Part shown: positions 10,405-21,182 of the stretch, piece by piece
How positions within the stretch are numbered: the first letter of the stretch is position 1
Layout: the number at the start of each line of letters is the position of its first letter
Origin: Ixodes scapularis
Lineage: Eukaryota; Arthropoda; Arachnida; Ixodida; Ixodidae
Length of the DNA stretch: 64,000 nt
Reading direction: 5' to 3'
Assembly: GCF_016920785.2 (NCBI RefSeq)
Contig: NW_024609839.1
Coordinates: 16,059,085 to 16,123,084, forward strand
Translations under genes and position numbers: made by a program
Notes under the pieces: generated by a model
Told to the model about the DNA's origin: nothing
What the model saw: only the letters and a program-made list of their open reading frames with translations
Databases searched by the model: none

Positions 10405-11214
10405 AAAAAAGTGAAAGCCGTTTACAACTCCCTGTAACACCGAATTAGAGCGGAGCTCTTGAGGAGCAGGAGGGAAGGGTGCTGGGGGTGAAGTGACCTG
10501 GGGGGGTCACGTGAGCTTGGGGGGTCACGTGACGTTGCCGATGATGTCATCAGTGGCGTCACTGATGACGTCATCAGTGACGATGACGATGCGGACTCCG
10601 ATGACGTCATCAGTGATGATGACGATGACGATGTGGATGTCGGTGTCGTCATCAGTGACGTCACTGATGACGTCATCTGTGATGATGACGATGACGATGT
10701 GGATGTCAGTGACGTCATCAGTGATGTCACTGATGATGGCATCAGTGATGATGACGATGACGATGCGGATGCCGGTGAGGTCATCAGTGACGTCACTGAT
10801 GACGTCATCACTGATGATGACGATGACGATGCGGATGCCGGTGACGTCATCGGGGAGGTCACGTGACGTCGGCGGGGGTCACGTAACCCTGGGGGTGGTC
10901 ACGTGACCTGGGGGTGTCACGCGACTTCGGGGGGGGGGGGGGGGTCACGTGACCTCGGGGGGGGGGGGGGGGTACGTGACCTCGGGGGGTCACGTGACTT
11001 CAGGGGGGTCACGTGACTTTGGGTTTCACGTGACCTTGGGGTCACGTGACCCTGGGGGAGGGGTCACGTTACTTTGAGGTGACCTTGGGGGTCACGTGAC
11101 CTTGGGATGACCTTGGGGGGCCGCGTGACCTTGGGATGACCTTGGTTACGCCGACGCCGACGGCGACACCGACGCCGCTCAAGCCGGGAACGGGCCCCTA
11201 AGAGCTGCGCTCTT
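10405..11214 (-). mobile_element. Palindrome-array element, copy 5 (reverse)
   Basis: Reverse orientation: the tail GTGAAAGCCGTTTACAACTC starts at 10411, AGAGCGGAGCTCTTG lies at about 10447, the TGACGTCA array runs 10540-10865 and CACGTG sites with two poly-G runs (about 10930 and 10958) follow. The GCCGACGCCGACGGCG head repeats and the terminal AAGAGCTGCGCTCTT end at about 11214. It interrupts a LINE ORF. Confidence 0.75.
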
Positions 11215-11874
11215 AAAAAAAGTGAAAGCCGTTTACAACTCCCTGTAACACCGAATTAGAGCGCAGCTCTCGAGGAGGAGGAGGAAAGGGCACTGGGGGG
11301 AGGTCACATGACCTTGGGGGTTGACGTGGCGATGCCGATGATGTCATCAGTGGCGTCACTGATGACGTCATCAGTGACGATGACGATGCGGACTCCAATA
11401 ACGTCATTAGCGATGATGACGATGACGATGCGGATGCCGATGAGGTCATCAGTGACGTCGCTGATGACGTCAGCAGTGATGATGACGATGACGATGCGGA
11501 TGCCGGTGACGTCATCAGTGACGATGACGTCATCGGGGAGGTCACATGACCTCGGCGAGATGGCTCACGTGACCTCGGGGGGGGGGGGGTGTCACGTGAC
11601 CTCGGGTGTCACGTGACTTTGGGTGTCACGTGACCCTGGGGGAGGGGTCACGTGACCTCTGTGGGTCACGTGACCTCGGGGGTCACGTGACTTTGGGTGT
11701 CACGTGACCGTGGGGGAGGGGTCACATGACCTCTGGGGGTCACGTGACCCTGGGGTGACCTTGAGGGTCACGTGACCTTGCGAGCCACGTTACCTTGGGA
11801 TGACCTTGGTTACGCCGACGCCGACGCCGACGCCGCTCAAGCCGGGAACGGGCCCCTAAGAGCTGCGCTCTAAA
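11215..11874 (-). mobile_element. Palindrome-array element, copy 6 (reverse)
   Basis: Directly follows copy 5, sharing its A-run. The tail is at 11221-11258, AGAGCGCAGCTCTCG at about 11257, a shorter TGACGTCA array at 11330-11545, then CACGTG sites at 11560-11790 and the terminal AAGAGCTGCGCTCT at about 11859-11872. The LINE frame resumes within ten bases. Confidence 0.75.
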
Positions 11875-13060
11875 ATCAAATGCGCAGAGACCACCTTGCT
11901 CGACTCCACCTCGCAGAAGTGCCACAATTGAACCACGAAGACCACCAAGTTGTCTATGTGAACGCAGCAACTAATGCAACGGCAGCATCCGCGGCGGTGG
12001 TATTTGTTCGCGAAGCACAAGACGCCCCACTTACGGTTCGTAAGGTCTACACGAAACTCACATCGCCCCAAGTCGCTGAAGAAGCAGCGATACTCCTGGC
12101 ACTGAAAAACGTATGAGAACCAAGCTGCCAGCGACAACCACACTTGCAACCACCTGACCATCTACACTGACTCGCAAGAGGCAATCAGAAGCCTCGTCAT
12201 ACACCATACCACGACGACGAGCCCCACAATCGTGGCTATATTCCAATCGGCATTGCGGATACATCGTAAACACGGTACGAAAAGTAGCGTACGGTAGGTA
12301 CCCGGACACGCTGGAATACACGGTAACGAGGCAGCCCATCGAGCTGCCAGAGAGGAACTACAGACAGCAGCACTCCCAGATGGCCACGCTAAGACCGAAA
12401 GAAACCTGATACCAGGGATGGAGCCCGTCGAGGATGCATACGACTCCAAGGAAGAAATACGCAAGATTCGAACCCGGGTTCGGAAACAGATTCAGAACAC
12501 CTGAACGTCAGAAGCGTACCAGATCTCTGAAAATATATTCAAACGGCACCAGACCGTTCTACTCAGAAGAGTGCGTACTGGAGGAGCAATCACACCCCAC
12601 CAGACGTACATCTTCGAGCTGAACCGCAAAAGAAAGACGGACCCGCACTTTGATCCAACAGACCCGCGATGCCACAGATGTAAACACCCCGACAAGCTTC
12701 CGAAAGTTCAGCACTTGCTTTGGGAATGCGAAGCTCTCCGAGAGACTCGCCAGTCTGAACAACACTCCCTCCAGATGAAGTGCCAAGCAGCATTCGGGAA
12801 TGGACCCACCCCACTGGCGACACAGAACGCTACACAAGAATTCTGATCTCTCTGTTGGAATTCATTTCCAGTGGAGGACTAAGCAAATCATTTTAGAGTC
12901 ACCACAGTCCTGAACGCCCCCCCCTCCCCCCGTTCATATCCCTCACTTCGTCACCCATACATACTCCATTCAAGAAAGATGCCCCACCGAGGCAGTGACC
13001 GCATCACCACGCTTTCTTAATCGAGGCAGTTTTTTTTCTTGTTCTCAATAAACGTTGTCT
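11875..13060 (+). pseudogene. LINE ORF2 RNase H, C-terminal zinc knuckle and 3' UTR
   Basis: Continues the LINE interrupted at 10404. VVYVNAATNATAASAAVVF is the RNase H first strand (the catalytic Asp of YTDAA is replaced by Asn). QVAEEAAILLAL carries the Glu, HLTIYTDSQEAIRSL the second Asp and PGHAGIHGNEAAHRAA the His/Asp block, each in a shifted frame. The zinc tail CHRCKHPDKLPKVQHLLWEC (12669-12728) and the C-terminal SGGLSKSF end near 12893. A polyadenylation signal AATAAA lies at 13047-13052. Stops and frameshifts make it non-functional. Confidence 0.75.
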
Positions 13061-14460
13061 GAAAATGAAGCTGCTATGCCTTCAATTGCGTTATCGGAAA
13101 AGGAACTGGTTTTCCTGAGTACGAGATAGTGTTTTTTTTTTTCTCAATCATGCTGTGTGATGTTTTTCTTTTAGTCCTTTTTTTGTGACGATGCTTCAGA
13201 CTACAAATACCGGAACACGTATTCAATAAAAATCAGTTGGGAGTTGCACCCTGTTGTGTCCCGTTCTTCCTTTTGTCCTCGTCCTTGCTGTGCACAAGAT
13301 TTCATAACTTGTCAAACCAACCAGCTTGAACATGGTCAATTCCTGGGTTGAAAACAACAGATCACAATAACCATATATGAATGGTTGCACCTCGTTCGCT
13401 GTCATTTGGAACGTCTGCCACCTTAGCCAACGAAGCAGACGAGCTTCGACGGCTGTGAGCACAGAAAGCACACGACGAGCACACGACGAACAGATCACGT
13501 GATGTCTTTACTCACGTTACCCACCGACAGGAGAGCGTAGCGTGAGTAATTAAAAACGAGTTCTAAAGTCAAGTCATTGAGAAAGCGCGAGTAAGTTTTG
13601 AAACGCCACGGTGCCAAACCTTAACTCTGGAGTCGGATCGAGCAAATTTTGGAGCACGCCCTCTGTAATACCTTATATCTCGTCAAACAAAATTAAGGCT
13701 AATTTATACATTTCCTTTGGTTGCCTTCACATGCATCCGAAACAACCGTAACTACCAAAACGCGTCAACAACCGTCCCTCATCGGTTGCTTCGCGAAGGT
13801 ACTCCTTGCATCACTTGCCATGCAGTGTACTGTGAAGACTTGTCACGGTGACTGTCGTTATTGTCGTTTCGGATGCATGCGAAGGCAAGTAACGTAGATG
13901 TGTGAGCCAGCTTTTATAATTCATCATTCTCTTGTCGTCATTGGGATTGTATTCCCAATCGTAACAGGTCGACCACAGCGAAGCTTTTGATAGCGCAAAC
14001 CGCCTTCATGGCTGCTGAGCGCGAGCTGACGGCGAGCTAACGCGGTGCATTTGCAACGGGCATCTTACATCATCATCAAGATTGCCAGTCTTATTTACCC
14101 ATGGTTGTGCGCTATTTCTGGGATTTTCTGTGAACTGCACATTCAGATATGGCATCTAGAGCAACTAAATGGTTTGTGACACGATCACACCGGCGATCTG
14201 AAGCACTTGCGCGATAACGTTTATCGCTGAAAGCGACCATGGCGGAAAAAAAGCGACGGGTTTAGAGCAGTCGCTAGCTGACCCGAATTTTTTTGTGATG
14301 CCACCTAGTCGCGGAGCGGCTGAGCAATTCAGCGACGTTCGGAGCGAGGGTTTTTGAGAAGCACGTCATTCATCGCGCGAGTCAGTGTGATCATCTGATA
14401 TTATGGCGATGCAGTGGAGTCGCATTGAGCGAGTGCTTCACATCGCCGATGTGAACACGC
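13061..14460. other. No gene recognised
   Basis: Mixed-composition DNA. A 91-codon minus-strand frame (13223-13498) has no recognisable domain. I see no repeat boundary or splice arrangement worth calling. Confidence 0.5.
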
Positions 14461-14466
14461 CTTTAC

Positions 14467-14655
14467 GATTATACTCCATTTTATTAAAACTGTGCAATAT
14501 AGCCAAAGCTACAGGGGAGAGAGACTGCCAATGCTACGGAGGAATCCCAACCCTTCTCTCCCGTTCCTCCCTTCCTTTCTCTTGAACGGGTTGGCATACG
14601 CTCTTTCCCTGTAGGTTTGGCTGTACTGCACAATTTTAGAGAGACGAAGTATAGA
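14467..14655. repeat. Imperfect inverted repeat, arms about 60 bp
   Basis: The left arm at 14467-14525 (containing AACTGTGCAATATAGCCAAA and GCTACAGGG) is repeated in reverse complement at about 14596-14655 (TTTGGCTGTACTGCACAATT preceded by CCCTGTAG), roughly 80% identical. A pyrimidine-rich loop separates the arms. It adjoins the Penelope remnant and may be its 3' end. Confidence 0.5.
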
Positions 14656-14879
14656 GTATCGGCGTGCTGTTCTCTGATATACATAACGAAAACAGCTCAA
14701 ATGACAAAGACGCGGGAAAGAAACATACACGGCAGGACGGCATTGCACTCCTAACTAAAGTCTTATTAGTGAAAAAGACATAGAAAACAGCGTAGCCAAA
14801 ACAGAAAACATTAACAATCACTTACTCACCTTCAAGGACCACACTAGTTTCAGAGCTAAAGATTTCAAACAACGTTATA

Positions 14880-15835
14880 CATATTAGCTTGCAAAAAGCA
14901 AACCCCTTTACCTGACAGCCACCAACGCAGCCCAGTCGCATAGGCCCCCCCAACAGGAAACACAAACGTTTCTATAATCTTTTTTTTTTCTTGTGTTTGG
15001 CCGAGAGGACAAAATTAGCGGAATCGGGCACACGCTCGTACATATTGCACTGTGTTGCCAAGTGCCCCACAGCAGTGGCCCCCAGTGAATAAAAATGCTC
15101 TGTAAGCATGCCATTCAGACACTTGCCAGCTGGGCCCACTTAAAACGTTTTCCAGGAATAGAACCCACTTATTTCAATATTTGTGGTACCGGGAACAGCA
15201 ACGGCAACCCGTACCTCCCTCCTACTTGTTTCAGGTTATGACAGATGCGATGAAGGTATGAAACGATGACAATTCGTTTTTTTGTCAATCATTCTTTGAA
15301 ACTCTCCCCATCTTTAGATTTTTTTTAAAAAGGGAACTTGCTACATCCGTCAAAAGGGTCACTAGAAACCATGACGTCATTAGTCCCTCTGCTTGCTCTC
15401 GAAAAGTGTCGATCATCGAGTGGGCGCTCGACGTCTCAAGAGCTAAAGAACGAGAAGCTACAGCAATACCTCTGTTCACAAATTTTTAATACGAAGTCTT
15501 AGTAATACGAAGCCTTTAATCTCTAAGTCTTTAATACGAAGCCGGTAGTCCAGAATGGGCTTCTTGGAACTGGTTTATAAGACCAACACAAGTGTATCTT
15601 CCCCTCGGCCTACTGACAGGACCATAATTTGAAGCACACCTTATTTTGGTTCCTGCAACATGAAACATATTCCTCCGTCACACTTACTAAAATCTTGCAA
15701 AACCTTCATCCAAGTGACAGTTACTTCAGCGCATTTATACACGACTAAGGAGTCGTCCATGTATCGAAACACCTTTTTTACCGCAGAAGAGCTTATGGCA
15801 CTTTCTATAGCTTTGTAAACTCCACCGATGTGCAC
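14880..15835 (-). pseudogene. Penelope-like retroelement, RT C-terminus plus GIY-YIG
   Basis: On the minus strand from 15835: VFRYMDDSLVVYK is the RT catalytic YxDD block, intact. MNRGIAVASRSLALETSSAH is the RT thumb region and YLHRICHNLKQVGGRYGL the linker before the endonuclease. Then, in another frame, come GQAGKCLNGMLTEHF (the GIY-YIG helix, normally VGQTGRC-x3-RLxEH) and HLATQCNMYERV (the His/Cys segment). Frameshifts separate these blocks, and several TAA codons lie between 15480 and 15560. The 5' half is missing. Confidence 0.75.
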
Positions 15836-16539
15836 AGAGGTTTATGGGAGACAAGGGCGCAAGAAGACGGGGCGGAGTGCACGTGACAGGCAGTTGGCCA
15901 AGCAGTCACGAGCTGGCGCCAGACAGAGCTTGCTGCGCGAGGCTGGGGGCAGGGCAGGAACAATGAACCCGGACTGGCTGTTCTGGCCCATGGCGATCCC
16001 CGGAGCAGTCCACCAGCGAGGTTCTGATTAGGACTGGACAGAACGGGGAGCACTGCCCATTCCGCCTGGGCCACGACGATCCCGGAGCGGTTCAGCAATG
16101 AGGCTACGGCTGTGATAGCCTGGGACAGCTAGCCTACGTAGCGCTGGCGTGGGAAGGACAATCCACAGGCCTGTACACGGACTCCGACTGCAAGCTCTGA
16201 TCAACGGGCGACAGCCAGGGTCGGCAGACCCGGACTGCCGGCTCTCGAGGACGGGCAACCGGGAAGTGCAGTAAACCCATGCACTGTCTTCTCGTTGTGT
16301 TGCGTAACTCCCTGGGAGACAAAGAAAGCACATACCGATCGGTCGGCGATCATTATAGAGCGAGACTCTCACAAAAAAATACGTCAGCTTGCAGGAAATC
16401 ATATTCGAAGTGCCACCGAAGCCCTTTTTCACGGAGCGTGACGTCATATCTAGAGATTTCAGAACCTCCGTTCGAGTATTTTCAGCGCCTATCAAAGCTA
16501 GGCACGCGCATTCTCTCTATTTATAAAAAAGGTAAACAA
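15836..16539. other. No gene recognised (GC-richer unassigned repeat-like DNA)
   Basis: GC-rich sequence with several partly open frames (15828-16031 plus, 16028-16495 minus) that do not resemble a domain family. It begins at the Penelope break and ends at array copy 7. Confidence 0.35.
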
Positions 16540-16883
16540 TGAAAGCCGTTTACAATTCCCTGTAAAGCCCGTCAGAGCGCACCTCTTGAGGAGGAAGATG
16601 GAAGCTTACTGAGGGGTACGTGACTCCTTGAGGTCACGTGACCTCAAGGGGTCACGTGACCTAAGGGGTCACGTGACCTCATGGGGTCACGTGACCTCAT
16701 GGGGTCACGTGACCTAAAGGGGGTCACGTGACTTCAGGGGGTCACGTGACCTTAAGGGGGTCACGTGACTTCAGGGGGTCACGTGACCTCGGGGGGGTCA
16801 CGTGACCTCGCGGTTACGCCGACGGCGACGGCGACGCCGACGCCGCTCAAGCCGGAAACGGGTTTCTAAGAGCTGCGCTCTTA
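16540..16883 (-). mobile_element. Palindrome-array element, copy 7 (short, E-box only)
   Basis: The tail TGAAAGCCGTTTACAATTCC is at 16540 and the subterminal AGAGCGCACCTCTTG near 16575. About ten GGTCACGTGACCT units at an approximately 18-bp period fill 16620-16810. The head GCCGACGCCGCTCAAGCCGG follows and AAGAGCTGCGCTCTT ends it at 16883. There is no TGACGTCA array, showing that the E-box array alone can make up the body. Confidence 0.75.
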
Positions 16884-18845
16884 AAAGAATACGTCACCAC
16901 TGGTGTCAGTGCGCGGGAATATACCTGGCAAGCTTGCAATTGAACGCGCTGCCAACACGAGCGACACGTGCTTGCCGGCCCAAAGATCCCGTTATGACGT
17001 AACGACCCGTCCGAGGTTTTTTTGTGTTTTCTCGCGTTTAGTTGCATCTTCGGGGAAAACGAATGTGATAATCGAATTACCGAGACAAACATTCTCTAGA
17101 ATTCAAATCTACTATTTTTTTTTTCAAGAACCCCTTCAGCTTCTTTTTAATAAACGCAGGTCGCGGCCTATTATGTTCTTCCTCCGGCTTCGCGGTTTGA
17201 TTGTCGGCGTTTGTCTACCCATGTGGCGATGCCATCGGCCGATGAGCGATCAAATGCTCGGAGCTCTACTTGCCTTATGTTCCGTAAGCCGTCAGTAACT
17301 TCAGCTAAGTTAAATAAGTTCAATTGAGATCGGCAAGCTCAGCTACGCTCAAATGTCGGTAGAGACTCAATGATAGTTTGTGCCAGTGTAGAAATCCGGT
17401 AGATCGTGGTTGACAATTGGCTCCATGATGGATGACAGGGCTAGTATAAAAAGTACAGCATTTTGCGTATTATAGTCATTGTACTAGTCACGCTTCTTGG
17501 TTGAAAGTTCACAGGCGGCGGCTTATTTACGGACGCGGACTTATTTTTCAGGATCGTTCATTATTCCAAATATTTATTGATTTGGTGGTTGACATACTAT
17601 GTTAATACTGAATTTTGTAAAATATTAACTTATTTGTTCATTAATGAAGCAGGCTTTTTTTTAAGGTAGAATTATTTTTAGATGCGGAATACGCATCACG
17701 TGGAATCTATGGACAGGGTGTGAAGTTCAACAAATGCGGCATATCCTTTGATCAAATGCAGCACCTGTTCAAAAACATGCGGTTGTACTGGAGGTTGGAT
17801 ATAAATATAAAATGAAGGGCAGTTCTTGAAGCCCCAAACAAAGAAAAAAAAACATTTATTTCATTTGTTTTTAATGATGTACAGGAATGGGAATTCCTTT
17901 CTCCTATTCCTTTTTTTCCTACCGACTGTAAACGTAATGCCCGAGGACTAGAACCATTGTGTCGCGTCCCTTGGGAAATTGAGGCTTCCTGGTTATACTT
18001 TTTTTTTTCTATCACAGGACAATCACGCGTTTCGACAAAATACTACGAACGGTATTTTCCAATCTTAATGGTTCTGGCTACTATGTCATCAATCTTGATT
18101 AGATTACTTTGCCGCTCTACCAACCCAACCTTTATCGTTTCTTTTTTTTTTTCTCTCTTCCTTGGCCTTCAATATGCACGTAGTTTGTTTTTATTCCACT
18201 CTTCTATTCCGGCTACAACGTGAGGAAAAAAACGTGGCTGTGCTTCCGCAGTGCTTCGCTGCGTGTTATGCCTAAATGCAGTGTCATTGCCCGCCTTGTA
18301 CAGAGGTTGGCTTCTCTATTCCTTCCACAAATAAAACAACGACGTTCTTTCTTCTCCGTCGTCTTTTCGGCACTTCACACACAATCATACACAGAACGTC
18401 GCCCCTTCTGCTTTACCATATCCTCTTTTGTCGACGCCTTCCTATTCAAAGGCATTGTGAAGACTGCAGCACATGCAGTGAGCGCCGCGTATGCCGCGTT
18501 CTGCGACCTGCGCATGAACACAATATTAACGGGAGGACAGCACCGTTACCTATTTCTGCCACGCTTGCGGATGCGATCGATATTGCCACGGGTGTCAAGT
18601 AAAAAAACGATGAGAAACAGAAAAAAACTGAATGTTTATTGCGGCTTATGGGTGCGACAATAAAGGTACAGTATTGTGTGTCGCGGGCGATGATGTTGGC
18701 GAGGCACAGGGATCGTGCGCTAGCGAAAGAATGATCTGGTGCTGCATGCTACAAGCTCATATACACGGTCCGTGTTCCCGAGGGTTCCTACCCGGAGGTT
18801 GCAGTAACCGACGAGGATGTCCTGGTACTTTCCAGAAAAGCAAAG
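16884..18845. other. No gene recognised
   Basis: AT-rich DNA with many T-runs. Frames at 17957-18223, 18220-18663 and 18276-18602 are open but overlap each other on one strand and carry no domain I recognise. An AATAAA occurs at about 18659. Confidence 0.45.
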
Positions 18846-18849
18846 GTCG

Positions 18850-18950
18850 TTAAAAGGAAAGAACTGGGCCGGACCGGGGTTTGAACCCCGTGCCTCCGCG
18901 TGGCAGCTTCGTGCGTTGGCAGCTCCTCCATGCACGCGGACACGTCAATA
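18850..18950 (-). repeat. tRNA-like sequence, probable SINE remnant
   Basis: On the minus strand a T-arm CGGGGTTCAAACCCCG (B-box GGTTCAAACCC) is perfect, with an upstream GCCACGCGGAGGCACG segment. The acceptor stem and A-box are weak. I read it as a SINE head rather than a functional tRNA gene. Confidence 0.4.
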
Positions 18951-20150
18951 GCGCAAAGCTTCAGACGCAGTGGATGGGAGGGGTTCTAAGATACATCCCT
19001 CCGAGAGCTGCTTAAAATTTGAACAACCCCCCCCCCCCCCCCCTCCGTACTTCAGATTGAAAGTCTAGGATAGACATCCGACTGCGGATCACTGTGAAAG
19101 GCGTGAAGCACAGGAGCATTGTAATCACGCTCGAGCTGTAACTTCTTGCATTCACCAAACTACTTCCCGCGAGTGTGCTGAAGCTTCGTGAAATGAATTT
19201 TGTACCCTACGTCAACGCAATACTTGCCTGACGGCCATGCATTTTAAATATTAAACACGGCAAAAGAAAAAAAAACATTTTAACTAGTTTACGCTCGGTA
19301 TTAGTCTTTAAACCTTTTCTCTCTTATCATCGCTGGTGCACCCTGTGTCAGCGACCAATAAAAATGCACCGTGTTTATGGAAAGTAATTCTCGTACTGCT
19401 GACAGATTACGCGAAAAAAAAGTCTATAGGAAGAACCGCATGTATCCAAGCCAACGCGCTCTCTCCTTCGCATTTCATTAGCAGTGCGTTGTTTGTTTAC
19501 CCACTGTGAACTAAGCCATTAAGACTAAAAAATGGCATCATAAGAGATTTTCAAATCCCAGTCGTGGCTCGGAAAAACAACCAAGCAAAATAATGTATCC
19601 CATTTCAGCTCCGTTACGAATATCGATTTATAGATCAGTGCTTGTTGTTTGGTATAAAAAAATTGGGGCTTACATTTTCTAGATCGTAGTCATTTGCCCG
19701 ATGTTGGGGCACTGATATGGGAACCATTAGAATATGACGCAACATCCCTATGGTAAAAGGTAATACATTAAGGGCTAGTGCTTCCTTTTTAGCGTGGACT
19801 CTAGCAATCATTACTGGGAGACTGCGCGCCTCGGCAGTGAGGTTTTTGCCGACGCACAGTGCCGCGTTGTTGATTCGGTAAATGGACGCATTTTCCACGG
19901 TTCTGCCGCGACGCCTTTTAATGGATGACAATCCCGACACCTGTCGTGACGTGCGAACGAGCTAGGTCGTAGTCGAAACGTGCGCGTGGAAAGGCCGTGA
20001 TTTTTAGGGCCATTTCGGCTTTTTGTTGAGAGCCTCCCATTACCAAGAGATGCGTCGTGGACTCAAAAGATCTCTATTGTTTTTACTTCATTTGAAAAAA
20101 AAAATATTTAAAATAAGTCGCAGTCCCCCTACTCATACATCATACAAAAT
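18951..20150. other. No gene recognised
   Basis: Includes a poly-C run at about 19028-19043. A 101-codon minus frame (19635-19940) is open but unrecognised. Confidence 0.45.
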
Positions 20151-20154
20151 ACAG

Positions 20155-20430
20155 GGTGTTCGCTGGAGACATAATAACAGAAGTAGCTGGGCCTCAAGCA
20201 TGTTCGAAGCAGCCTTTAACATGCTTTTACATGTCTGCTGACAGTTTTTGCATGACCAATGCGACCGTCCATTCAAGGAAGAAACTCGCCTCATACAGCG
20301 TTTGCAGAATGTCTTTTGTATGGTTTATTAGCAGTGTGGCTGCAGCTTTAGTGATGGAAGTAGATGGCGCTATGCTACATAACGTCTTCTTCAACATTTT
20401 AAGGAGTCCGCCATCTTTTTTCATACTTGA
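20155..20430. repeat. Dispersed repeat, partial match to 39118-39290 in both orientations
   Basis: GACATAATAACAGAAGTAGC and CAAGCATGTTCGAAGCAGCC (20167-20215) resemble 39181-39235 directly. The 20285-20360 segment in reverse complement (AAAGCTGCAGCCACACTGCT, then CATACAAAAGACAT) resembles 39130-39170. The element thus appears to be a fold-back or rearranged repeat of unknown type. Confidence 0.4.
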
Positions 20431-21123
20431 ATTCGTTCACGATTAATTTCTGCTATTATTTATGTGTCTTCGTCCATGCTGCTTTAATATTTTTTTTTTA
20501 TACCAACAAGTGCCGCTTGCCATCTGTCTCTTGGTACCAAAAACTTACTGATATGTTGAGGCTTCTGTCCTTCCGTACTTCTACCATCCTTGTTTTCACG
20601 CCAAGGATCTTTGCAGGACCTCTGTTACACTCCACTTTATCTTAAAATGTGACTCCGGCCAAAAATGGAACCGGACTAAATGACCGGTGTGAATTTAAGC
20701 AGAATAAATATGAGCACTGCCAAAGAATTACACTAATGGGAAACCGCGACACATTTTAAAACCGATAATAAAAATTCTACCACCAACTTTTCAGCTGGCG
20801 TTCAGCGAGTTGACTGTTTGTCAGGCAAACTTGTTCCTTGATGTCATCATCGTTTTTTTAAGAAGGTTTCTTGCTTCTACCGCCATTTCTCTCGCCGTGT
20901 TTTTCTGCTGCGCTTTCAGGTCATCCCAATGCACGATTTGTGCTATTTAAGTTATGATTCACGGCTTTTTCTCACCGCCTATCTTTCATGGACTGATGGA
21001 AATATAAATGCATTATTATTTTTATTTAGCCACCGTAGTGTCCACGTGCACCTCGGCGAACGCGTAGAAATATTATTGACCCCTGAGTTGCTAAACTCGT
21101 CAAACAAAGATTCTTTGGGCTAT

Positions 21124-21182
21124 GACAAAATTAAAAAAAATGTGTGAGTTTTGCAAACTCACACATTGGTTTAATTTTGTGA
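21124..21182. repeat. Perfect-loop hairpin, arms about 27 bp
   Basis: GACAAAATTAAAAAAAATGT runs into GTGAGTTT on the left arm, with a short TGC-containing loop. The right arm returns AAACTCACACATTGG and TTTAATTTTGTGAC. Only two or three mismatches fall within the A-run. No gene is next to it for which it would be a terminator. Confidence 0.6.

Larger units (their letters stand above)
7599..10410 (+). repeat. Tandem duplication, period about 2143 bp
   Basis: The sequence from the tail of palindrome-array copy 2 through LINE fragment A (7541-8268) recurs almost unchanged at 9684-10411. The shared TTAAACTTTTCGTGAGTTCT is at 7601 and 9744, giving a period of 2143. The repeated unit is LINE fragment plus array copies 3 and 4. 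The second unit is incomplete and is followed by array copies in the opposite orientation. Confidence 0.75.

Noticed and set aside
16028..16495. 155-codon minus frame as a gene
   Set aside because: No recognisable domain, no initiation or splice context, and it lies between repeat fragments. Left as unassigned.
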